This document shows, piece by piece, positions 35,501-47,500 of a stretch of 64,000 nt of DNA. The notes under the pieces are model-generated. The model was not told where the DNA came from. It did no database searches and saw only the letters and a program-made list of their open reading frames with translations. Source of the DNA: Budorcas taxicolor. Lineage: Eukaryota > Chordata > Mammalia > Artiodactyla > Bovidae. The position numbers were made by a program, and so were the translations under genes. Position 1 is the stretch's first letter. Each line of letters begins with the position of its first letter. The stretch is from contig NC_068910.1 in the NCBI RefSeq assembly GCF_023091745.1, positions 5,740,272 to 5,804,271 on the forward strand, in the 5' to 3' direction.

Positions 35501-38500
35501 TTGTCTCCAGACCAAGAGCCTCGTAGCCGAGGATGCATACTCCCACCGGACATACTGCATGAGATCTCCCCACCCCTGGCCCCTGAAAGCTTCCAGAACA
35601 TCCATCAGCTGGTGAATGGGAAAGGACAACCCGGAGCAGAAGAGAAAGTGGCCGAGGAAGAGGGAGATGTCCAGGGTACCAAGGACTCAGATCTAGCAGG
35701 GCTGCACGCACACACATGCCCTCTGACTGATGTCGTGTTTTTTATGGACGGAGCACCTGAAACTGGAGACAGCACGGGGACCCGGGGACAAAGAAGGGGT
35801 TAGACCTGCCAGGAGCGAGCTGGCGCAGGCCCCCTCTGCCACATTTTGGAGGCTGCACACTTTCGAGTCATGCAGCCGGCTTCAGCGCCCTCTCGCTTAA
35901 TTGAACAATCTAGTTCCCAGAATAGGAAGCACATTACTAAAAGCTACGCGGGATGAATGGCTCTTTTGTTCCACCAGACACTATTTGAAAACATCCTCAA
36001 ACTATTTTCTTTAGGTTTTACCAGCGCTGACTCTAACTAGCAATGGACCTTGAGTTTCCAAAGAAAGGAGGCTCGGGGGGCCAGGTTCTCAGCCTGCAGG
36101 GCTGTCAGGTTGTTTTCAAACCCACAAGGACAGCCTTTGAGAGCGTGGGGGCTGGGACACTCAACTCCGGAGACTTGGAGAAGGCACAGCTCTTCCTGGG
36201 GGGGGGGGGAGAAAAAAAACTTTCTTAATGACCCTCCCCCAAGAAGTGCTGGGACAGAAGAAGGGTCTGAATAAATTAAGAGTCTGCTGCCAACACCCTG
36301 GCCGAAAAGGACCCGGGAACAGACCTCCCGACACCGTTCACGGGGCAGGAGATGCTGAAGACTGCATGGGGCCCTTCGGAGGCATTCATTGACCTGGGTT
36401 ATGCTGTGCACCTACTGTGCACCTACTGTGAGACAGGCAGGAAGGCAGGTTCTTCACGTGGCATTTTTTCTTTCAGGCCATTAAGACTATGCCTGGAGAT
36501 TTCCACTCAGCACTTGGAGGTGTAACGTCTCTGCTTCTTCAGCCCTCAGCACATACAGAAATGCCTGGGCTCGAAACCGAGCTCTGCTCCTGACCAGCTG
36601 CGTGACCCTGGGGAAGGGACATCACCCCTTTCCATAGGTTTTCTCTTTGTTGTTGTATTTTTGTCCTTAGTCTTTTTTTTTTTAAGAAAAACATTTATTT
36701 ATTTTTAATTGGAAGATAATTGCTTTACAATATTATGTTGGCTCCTGCCATACATCGACATGAATCAGCCATAGGTATACACATGTTCCCTCCCTCCTGA
36801 GACTCCCACCCACCTCCCAGCCCACCCCACCCGTCTAGGTGGGATTTGAGCTTCCTGCGCCATGTAGCAAATTTCCACCGGTCATCTACTTTCACATACA
36901 GTAGTGACTATGTTTCAATGCTATTCTCTCCATTTGTCCCACCGCCTCCTTCTCCCCCCTGCCATGTCCACAAGTCTGCCCTCTAGGTCTGTGTCTCCAT
37001 TGGTTTTCAAGCAGGAACTCATCTTACCCTCCTAACAATCCTTGAGGAAGGTACAGTTGTTATCATCATTTCAAAGATGGGGAAACTGACGTGCCAGGCA
37101 GTCAGGTAACTTGCCCAAAGTCACTGAGAGCAAGTGACAGGGTCGGGATCTGAACCCAAAGATCCTGGCTCCAGGGCCCAGACATTCACCCGTGGTGCCT
37201 GCTCCTTAGACTCCCCCATGACATGAAAATCACCCCTTCCTCTCTTTACAAATCAAAGGCACGTACCCCAAAGCTACTTCACGTGTCTTCGTGTGCTGGG
37301 TAAAAGCAGTACCCGGCACACGTCCTTCATGCATTTGTCAATTTATTCAAGCGGTGCTCATGAAGGTGTCTTCAGTGTGTCGGGTACTGCGCTACACTTG
37401 GCGCCCTTCAGGCGCTCACGGTCCACCGGGGAAGACAGCCCACTGAACAGAGCAGAGTGCGGAGAGGGTGAGGACAGGGAGCAGCAAGGGCCCCTCACTG
37501 AAAGTCTGGCCAGTGTCAGGATGTAGGGGTGGGGTGGGGAGGTCCTGGGAAGCAGGAGGACAGTTAACAAAGAAGAGGGAGGCATTGGGGGCAGAAAGGC
37601 CACCAAAGGCAAAAGCCGGGAGGCTGGAACCAGGGCTCCTGGAGGCCAGAAAAAGGCTCAGTGTGCAGCAGGCAGCGGGGTGAGACGCAAGGGCGAGGAC
37701 AAGGCTGGAGTGATGAGCAGGTGAGCCTTGTGGAGGGGCGGGCGCCCCCTCCTGAGGGTGATGGAAGCCTAGGAGAACCTTACAAAGGGGCAAGGCTCCA
37801 TCAGGTGCATGTTTTGGAAAGCTCTCTTTGGTTGCAGTGGGAAGACTGGATGGTAGGCGTGGAATGGAGCAAGGTGCCCAGTGTGGAAACTTTTGCATTA
37901 ACTAGGACAATAAAGAAGGAGGGGCTGGACTAAGGTAGGGAAATGACTTTGGAGGGGAAGAGTGGGGCTGAGGAGCAGCAGGGACACCAGGTGGCTCCCT
38001 GGGGGTAGCAGGTAGCAGGGAAGTGGGAGGTCCAGGCTGACACCAACTGTGTACCTGAATGGATACACGGGGGTGGCAGGGGGACTCGTTAGCTGAGCAG
38101 GAGTGAACTGTTAAGTAGGATAGAAGAGGAGGAGGTGGAGAGTCAGCCAGCCTTTTAGATAAGGTGATTTTGAGATGCCTGTGGAACACCCAGGAGGCTG
38201 CAAGGGCCAGAAACAGCTGAGTCTCTGGCTATAAAAGCTCACAACAGAGATGCAGGGAGGAGATCGGACCTGAGCCCTTGGCCATCAAGCGTCCGGGGAG
38301 AGCATGAGGTCAACTGGGCAGAGGTGGAGAAATGAGCAGGAGGGGCACCCAGAGCCCCATCATTTACAGGCAGAGAGGACGACAGAGGAGCCCTTTTAGG
38401 GGACAGAGAAGGGCTGAGCATCCCTGGAGAAGGTGGCATCTGCAGGCAGAGGGCATCTTTCCAGCAGCCTGTTGAGAGGGACAGCGCTGTGGGGTTCGGA

Positions 38501-41500
38501 ACCCAGGAGGTGGGGGAAGGAAGGAGAGCTGCTCAGCCCTGGTGGGGCAGGCTTCAGACAGTGGTGCATGTGGGGAGGTGAGACCTGCTGAGACAGATCT
38601 TTGGGGAAGCTGCTCTGACGGGGTCAGAGGCTGGTAGTTCTTGGCCACAGGGTATCAGAGCTATCTTTGCAGGTTGGCACGACTGGGAAAGAGTCAGGAG
38701 GGAGGGAAAAGTTTCAAATACAGGATGGAATGGGGACAAGGGAGGAAGGAGTGAGTAGAAGTTTCTGAGATGGGCAACAGGGGCAAAGTCCACAGGGGGA
38801 GGCGTCATTTCTGTGGGAAGAGGAGGGAAAGAGTTGGGGAATCCAACAGGTGAGTTTAAAAGCAAACCATTCTTCTTAAGAGATTCTCGGAGGAAGGAAC
38901 AAGAAGGAGCTGGTGGCAGAAGTGACTGTGGTGGGTGCCACGCAAAAGTCCTCATATCTCACACATTCAGTCTTCACGGCAACGTAACCACTCCAAGGAC
39001 ATTCTTATACCCATTCTACAGGTGGGGCAACTGAGGTCCAGAAAGGCCAAGAAACTGACCCAGATTGGGACCCAAAACAGGTTTCTGATGATGATGCCCA
39101 CAGCCTTGGCAGAAGCTGGCCCCAGAGAGAGGAGGCCTTCTGCTCAAGGCTTCTCCTCTGTCCTCCACAGTCTCAAGGAAGTATCTAGATCTGATCCTGA
39201 AACACCCTAATTACCCTCTCCATACCCCCTCCCCGCCCCTTACACACAGAGGGGCTGAGTCTGGAGGGGAGCTCCACACCCAGCAACTCCTTTCCAAACA
39301 CCAGCTTCCAGACCTGAGAGTGGTTTGACCTGAGGAAGAAGAGGTGGAGCAGGTCCTTCTCCCACCACGGCAGAGAGCCTGGGGCAGGCGGTGTGGGAAC
39401 AGGCCCCCAGCTGGTGACGGGGGGCCTCATCTTAATGTCCAGCACGTAGCTGGTGTACACATCACCTTTCTTTAACCTGTCACAGACGGGAGCGCTGCCG
39501 GGGAAGTGGAGACCGCCCTAAATACTGGCACTGAGGGGCCGAGCTATAAATAGCCTTGCTCGGGCCTCCTCTCCGGTCTCCCAAAGCAACAAACAAACAA
39601 ACAAAAAAACCGTTGATCACCCAAACAAATGCACCTTCCCTGCCCCCTCGGGGTCCTGCTCTCACCTCCCTGGCCCAGTGTGGGCCATCAACTCTCCCCG
39701 TGTCAGAGGTCTGTTCCTGCAGGGCCCTTGGTGGAGGCACCAAACGGAGCTGGGGACTCAGGGCAAGACCCTCCTGGCAGGAAACTCAGGCCTCCGCATC
39801 ACGTGTTCCCTCGGGAAAATGACCGAGTGTTACCTGCGGGCTGCTCAGTGCGCTGAGAACAGGGGCTGCGGTGATGAGGAAGGCAGGTGACTTTTGCCCT
39901 CAGGGAGGAGACAGGTGATGACAAGGACAGGGACAGTTGGCATTTCCTTCCTGGTCACTGAGGTCAGTGCAACCATGATTCCCAGTTTACAGATGGGAAA
40001 ACCGTGGCTTAGGGGAGCAATGTGCCCAGAAAGGCAGAGGCTGAAGCCACAAGTGCTCAACTTGAGAGATAGAGCTCAGTCCCACAGCTCTGTCTTGGGA
40101 AGATGGACCAGAAATGTGTCACTCAGGGTTGACAACAAGGCAATGAAGCTGGTCTGTAATGTGTGGAGTTCCCCGCACCAGTTTCTTCTGTGGCTGCAGA
40201 AATCCTCCCAGATCGTGTGGAAGTCCCCTCCAGTCCTGAACACATCCTATACTCTTCCGTTCCCCAGGATCCATCCCACAGTTCTTTCTACCAGGAACGT
40301 CCCTCTCAATTCTCACATGCCTTCACAATTGTGCCTGTCCTTCAAGCATCAGCTCAAATAATACAAAGCCTTACCAAGTGCTTCCTTGGTCTGTACCTGT
40401 AAACCGGGAACCTCCTTCACCCTGAAGATGCAGTGAGCATCTGTGTTGACCTCTGACCTACAAATGCCTGGTGCACAAACTGTTTCTATATAAAATGCCA
40501 GACAGAATGGATTTAGGCTTCACAAGGTGTATGGTCTCTGTTCCAACTATTCAACTCTACCCTTGCTGTGTGAAAGCAGCCGGAGACAATTAAACAAATG
40601 CTGTGGCTGTCTTCCAATAAAACTTTATTTACAAAAACAGGCAGCAGATGGGTTTGGTCCACGGTTTTCTGACCTCTGTCCTAGGCTAATGCTTCCCAAA
40701 GAACACTAATCCTGTATGGCACCCTGAGGTCATACAGGGAGCTCCCTGAGGAATGGCTACATACTGTGGCCCTCTTCAGAGAGTCCCAATGCGCATTAGA
40801 ATATTGAAAGCTCTGAGAAGTCCCATAATAGAGGCATCTCTATAGCTCTGTCTCTCTGGGCTTCCCTGGTGGCTGAGATGGTAAGGAATTTGCCTGCAGT
40901 ACAGGAGACAGGGCTCAATCCCTGGGTCAGGAAGATCCCCTGGAGAAGGGAATGGCTACCCAGTCCCGTATTCTTGCCTGGAGAATTCCATGGACAGAGG
41001 AGCTTGGCAGGGTACAGTCCATGGGGTCAAAAAGAGTTGGATGTGACTGAGTAACTAACAATAGCTCTGTCTAACCCAAACTTACTTAGAACTAGTCTTC
41101 ATTAAAGTGCAAATTAAAACCAAAATGAGATGCCACTTCATGCCCACAAGGGTACACCCACGAGGATGGCTTAATCCAAAAGCTAGACAATAATAAGTAT
41201 CTTCAAGAACCGATGTGAAATAGATGAGTAGCCCAAGTTCGATGCATGAAACAGAGCACTCAAAGTCGAGGTACTGGGACAACCCAGAAGGATGGAATAG
41301 GGAGGGAGGTGGGAGGGGGGGATTCAGGACGGGGGGACACACGTACACAGTGGTTCACTCATGTCAATGTATGGCAAAAACCACCACAATATTTTAAAGT
41401 AATTAGCCTCCAATTAAAATGAATAAATTAAAAAAAATTACACCAAGACAAGCAATCACACTGGGACCAGAGAAACCAAAATGTGCACTCGTCCCACCAA

Positions 41501-44500
41501 AAATTACAGTCTTTTCTGTCAACATATCGAAATCATAATATCACTCATACATATTCAAGAATTTTTGTTGAACTTTGACTCCTAAAAATGTACTATTCTT
41601 CCAGTATAATTTTTTCTATCTTGTCACTTCCTTGTTAATTAGTATAAAAAATAATATTTGGAGTAACTCCTTAAGATAGACCCATAAAAAGTATATTCCT
41701 AGCCAATCTGAATAAATCAAGAGCATCTGCTAAAAAAAGAAAAAAAAAGGGATACAGAGAAATGGAACTCATATATTTCTGGCAGGAATGTAAAACAGTT
41801 TAGCCACATTGGGAAAGTTTGCCAGTTTGTTAAAAAGGTAAACATAAAACTCAGCCTTTGCAAAACCCCTAGGTTCTTCAAACCCCATCTGAATGCAGAG
41901 TGCCAATAGCAAGGAGAGATGAGAAAGCCTTCCTCAGGGATCAATGCAAAGAAATAGAGGAAAACAACAGAATGGGAAAGACTAGAGATCTCCTCAAGAA
42001 AACTAGAGATACCAAGGGACTATTTCATGCAAAGATGGGCACAATAAACGACAGAAACAGTATGGATCTAACAGAAACAGAAGATATTAAGAAGAGGTGG
42101 CAAGAATACACAGAAGAACTATACAAAAAAGATCTTCACGACCAAGGTAATCACGATGATGTGATCACTCACCTAGAGCCAGACATCCTGGAATGTGAAG
42201 TCAAGTGGGCCTTAGGAAGCATCACTACAAACAAAGCTACTGGAAGTGACGGAATTCCAGTTGAGCTCATTCAAATCCTAAAAGATGTTGCTGTTAAAGT
42301 GCTGCATTCAATATGCCAGCAAAATTAGAAAACTCAGCAGTGGCCACAGGATTGGAAAATATCAGTTTCCATTCCAATCCCAAAGAAAGACAATGCCAAA
42401 GAATGTTCAAACTACCAAACAATTGCACTCATCTTATACTCCAGCAAAGTAATGCTCAGAATTCTCCAAGCCAAGCTTTAACAGTACCTGAACCATGAAC
42501 TTTCAAATGTTCAAGCTGGAATTAGAAATGGCAGAGGAACCAGAGCTCAAATTGCCATCATCCACTGGATCATCGAAAAAGCAAGAGCTCCGGAAAAATA
42601 TAAATTTCTGCTTTATTGATTACACCAAAGCCCTTGACTGTGAGGATCACAACATACTGTGGAAAATTCTTCAAGTGATAGAAATACCAGACCACCTTTC
42701 CTGCCTCTTGAGAAATCTGTATGCAAGTCAAGAAGCAACAGTTAGAACCAAACATGGAACAACAGACTGGTTCCAAATTGAAAAAGGAGTACATCAAGGC
42801 TATATATTGTCACCCTGCTTATTTAACTTACATGCAGAGTACATCATGCAAAATGCCATGCTGGATGAAGCACAAGCTGGAATCAAGATTGCCAGGAGAA
42901 ATACCTCAGATATGCAAATGAAACCACCCTTTACGGCAGAAAGTGAAGAGGAGCTAAAGACCCTCTTGATGAAAGTGAAAGAGGAGAGTGAAAAAGCTGG
43001 CTTAAAACTCAACATTCAAAAAACTAATGGCATCCAGTTAAAAACATCATGGCATCCAGTCCCATCACTTCATGGCAAATAGATGGGGAAACAATGAAAA
43101 CAGGGACAAACTTTATTTTGGGGGGCTCCAAAATCACTGCAGATGGTGATGGCAGCCATGAAATTAAAAGACACTTGCTTCTTGGAAGAAAAGCTATGTC
43201 CAACCTAGACAGCTTATTAAAAAGCAGAGATATTACTTTGCTGACAAAGGTCCATCTAGTCAGAGCTATGGTTTTTCCAACATCGATGTATGACTGTGAG
43301 AGTTGGACTATAAAGAGAGCTGAATGCCGAAGAATTGATGCTTTTGAACTGTGGTGTTGGAGAAGACTCTTGAGAGTCCCTTGGACTGCAAGGAGATCAA
43401 AACAGTCAATCCTAAAGGAGATCAGTCCTGAGGACTGAATATTGGAAGGACTGATGCTGAAGCTGAAGCTCCAATACTTTGGCCACCTGTTGCGAAGAAC
43501 AGACTCATTGGAAAAGACCCTGATGCTGGGAAAGACTGAAGGCAGGAGGAGAAGGGGAATGACAGAGGATGAGATGGCCAGATGGCATCACCGACTCGAT
43601 GGACATTAGTTTGAGCAACCTCTGGGAGTTGGTGATGGACAGGGGAGCCTGGCATGCTGCAGTCCATGGGGTTGCAAAGAGCCAGACATGACTGAGTGAC
43701 TGGTTATTCAAATATAGCCCCAAACTGAAAACTACCCAAATGTCCATCAACCCACAGTCAGACAAATGAAACTAGGAATAAAGCAGTGACACAGGCTGGA
43801 ACATGAATGAAGCCTGGAAACATTTTGCTAAGTAAGTGAAAGAGGACGTTGAGCAAGGACCACACATTGTATGACCCCAATGAGTATGTGATATCCAGAC
43901 TATATGAACCCAAGAAACAGACAGCAGGTGAGTAGTTGCCTGGCAGTGGGACGGAGATGAACCGTACATGGGCATGAGAGATCTTGTTAGGATGATGAAC
44001 ATAGTCCAAAACAGTCTTGTGGTGACAGCTTCACATTTGGCAAGTTTACTCAAAGGTCATGAATTATACACCGAAAAGGGGTACAGTTTATGGTATGTAA
44101 ATATACCACCAAGTCATTTAAAGGCTATTAAGAAGGAAGTGCCCCACCAGGCTTCTGCCTTTCCAAAGCAATACGTCCAGAGTGTACAGAACATGCTCTG
44201 GCAGAGACAACACCGTGCAGGTTATCTCACACTCACTGCCCAGAGCAGACTCAGGCTCCAGGAAGGTGTGGACCTTGCCACGGACCACAGGCAGTGAGTG
44301 GCAGAGGCTGGCCTTGCACCCCCATCTCCTGACCCCAAGCTCAACACCTATTCCAGTCCCGCGTGGCTGGAGGCTAAGATCCAGCAACCCAGGAGGCAAT
44401 AAGGAGAGGCATCTATACGCAGGGATCCCACGCAGTGGAAAGGGCCTCGCTGCCTCGAGGCTGGGGTCCCAGCTCCCTCGGGTTCCTGCCCTTCTCCCCC

Positions 44501-47500
44501 TTGGCAGGACTCAGCATAGCTTCAAAGTGCTGCCCAAGCCTTCCACACCTCCCCGAGTATAGCAGCTCTGTATTACAAGTGGCCAAAGGCTCAGAGAGGG
44601 TCTGACACCACATTCAGTGTTAAGGCTGGCAGAGTCACTGTCTGCTACAGAGGGGGTGGTGGGCAGGAAACACATATGACATGGGAAAAGTCCTGGATGA
44701 GAGATCCGGCGTGGGAGCGTGGGTGGGTCGGGGGTCTTCCCCCCCCAACCGCCCTGGTCCTTCCCCAAACCCCACCGGTCCAGGGTATCCCACCAGGAGG
44801 CCTCCATTCTTTGAATGTCACCTGAACCACCTGAGCTGTGGGGTGGCAGCGGGACAGGCTGAGGATGGGTAAGATGCAGGGGTGAGAGGAGCTACTACTG
44901 TTGATGGACTCCTGGCCCCCGCCCCACCTCCATCACTGCATGCTGACTGCGCCTGCACCTGGAAGGGTGGCGGGGCACACCTGTTTCTCCAGGGAGGCAG
45001 CTCAAGTTCAGAACTGCATGCCAGGGTCCCCATGAGTGAGTAGCAGAGTCAGTTCCCAGCTCTGGGGCTTCTTCCTAATCTTCCAGGTCTTCCAGGGAAA
45101 GCATGGAGCTGAGTGTGTGTGTAAAATCTGGAGAGTTTCAAACACTTTCTCTTGGCTTTATCAGATAATGCACTAAAATTTGGGAGCAGGCCCTTCTGTG
45201 TGACTCTCTGCCTGAGCCTGAATTAAAGCCATTCATGAACCCCTTGTGCCACCAGCTGCGGGGCCACAATACACACTGGGGGGCCAGCCTCAATCTCCAT
45301 CTGTCATCACAGCAGATCAGAGCCTGCTGGCCTCACACACAACGCCTGGCTCAGCTGGAAACCAGTGTTCTGCTAAAAGCAAGGTTCAAGTCATTTCCTA
45401 AAGGTGCCTCTTGAAATCCAAGAAGACATAAGCCAACAGGTTTTCTGTGTTTTCGTTGTGCTGGGCGCTGGAGACTTAAGTCCTTCCTCGTTCATCCCTC
45501 CTTCCCTCCATCAATTATATAGAGCTGTGGGGCTGGAGAAGACTCTTGAGAGTCCCGTGGACTGCAAGGACATCAAACCAGCCAATCCTAAAGGAAACCA
45601 ACCCTGAAGATTCACTGGAAGGACTGATGCTCATGCTGAACCTCCAATACTTTGGCCACCTGATATGAAGAGCCGACTTGTTGGAAAAGACCCTGATGCT
45701 GGGGAAGATTGAGGGCAGGAGAAGCCGGCAGCAGAGGATGAGATGGTTGGACGGCATCACTGAATCAATGGACATGAGTCTGAGCCAACTCCAGGAGATA
45801 ATGAAGGACAGGGAGGCCTGGCATGATGCAGTCCATGGGGTCGCCAAGGCTCAAACACGACTTAGTGTCTGAACAACTACTATCTGCTGCAAAACTCTCC
45901 CTTTGAGAACCTAGTGCCTCAGGACTGCAGAGAGGAGGGACAGGCCAGTGGGATACTGCCCTGAGATAAAACAGGCAGCTGATGGCGTTTCAGTCACGGG
46001 CAAGAGGAGCATGCAAGGAAGGGTGGCCAGCTCTCAGCCCAGCTCCGGCTCTTGCTCACCAAGAAAGGCACTCTGGATGAGCCCCTTAACCTCTTCCTGC
46101 CTCAGAATCCCCTGAGATGAGAATCTGTCCAGTGATGTCGTACCATCTCTCCCATGGGTGGGTGGAGTAAATGAAGCGATGGGCCTGGAGGACCATGCTT
46201 GGGGCCAGGGTACACAGCAAGTGCTTAGTAACTAACCGTGACCTCCTTTCTCTTCCTGCATGCATCAGGATGTAAAAGGAACCTCAGACACAACTCTTGC
46301 AGTTCAGTAAATCCCTGCCTCCCATGACTCAGTGTGAGACACCCACTATTTATGAAAACAAATCTCCTCATAGCAGATTTTATATACGAGTATCTTTACT
46401 CTAATGTTCAAGAATGAGTAATATTTTATAGATCACAGCTCTTCTGCAGTTACTAAGCCCAACTGTTCCTCCTCCTCCTCTTCCCCCTCCTCCTCTCATT
46501 TTCCAGACAAAGCAAATGAGCTGCAAACAGATTCAAGCAGTGAGCCCACAGCTGACAAGTGGAAGCAACAGCATTTAAATTCTTGCTGCCTGGCTTTAAA
46601 GCCCAGGTCTCTGTCTGCATCCTCACATCTTATCACTACACTTCTCTGGAACCTTTCGGCACCTGGATATACAAGCAGTGCCTCTACCCCGAGCTTCCGC
46701 TCTCAGCATCGTGTTCAGACCGCCTCATCTATTTACTGGTCCTTCGAGGGCCGCGGGGGCTCTGGGCAAGCAGGGACCCCTGGTGTTGACAAGTCGGGGC
46801 AGACAGTTGCCAGCAGCAGCGAGAGTGAAGAAGCACTGCTCTCTGCTCTGCGGGGGGAGGCCTGGTTTGTGCTTCAGGCACGGTTATCCAGGGAGGGTCT
46901 GGTGGATACTAGCAAGTCTGAACATCAGACTTAGGCAAGAACCCCTCCCTGCTTTAGCATCATGGAAAATAAAATCGCGTTGTATGCAGTTTTTTCCTTC
47001 TTCTACTCAGACATACTTCCTACATTTTTCTACAAGAAAGCACAGGTGACTTTGGCAATAAGGAAATCAAGTGTTCACCAGAGAACCCACTTCTATAAAG
47101 GGGAGCTGATCTAAGAGACGAATGATGTTTCTGACCCTGGGAATACACTTCAATACACGGAACAAGAGTGAACTAAGACGACACTGACCTCCACAGGGTT
47201 AAGAAACTCATTCACTCATTCATTCACTCGTCCATCCATGCATGTTAATAAATATTTATTGAGCACTTAGAATGTGCTCTAAACAGGACAGTCCTTGCTG
47301 GCATAGGGCTTTCAGTCTAACAGAGAGACAGAAAGAGAATAAACTAGTAAATAAAGGCACAAGGATTTCAGATAGTCCTATGTAGACAACAAAACAGACA
47401 GATGGGGTGGAGAAGGACTAGGGTACTGACTCAGCTGGATGGGCTGGGAGAGCTTACTGAATGACATTTGAATTAAGACCTGATGATAAGAAAGAGCCAG

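Larger units (their letters stand above)
37006..40857. other. Intronic DNA with ancient repeats, no gene
   Basis: Reverse MIR at 37045-37185. The stretch 37300-38900 looks like a long, old interspersed repeat ('ttggaaagctctctttggtt', 'ttttgagatgcctgtggaac', 'gacctgagcccttggcc'), a purine-rich family that I remember but cannot name. A reverse MIR lies at 39960-40085. The long open frames here are products of the purine bias. Confidence 0.45.
41095..44125 (+). mobile_element. Old L1 3' part, split by a LINE insert and a BovB
   Basis: L1 order is readable in three pieces: 41095-41202 ('gcaaattaaaaccaaaatga', 'acacccacgaggatggc'), 41748-41884 ('ggcaggaatgtaaaacagtt', 'agccacattgggaaag') and 43709-44125 ('acccaaatgtccatcaaccc', 'aagaaacagacagcaggtga'). 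Two younger insertions fill the gaps. All frames are broken. Confidence 0.82.
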
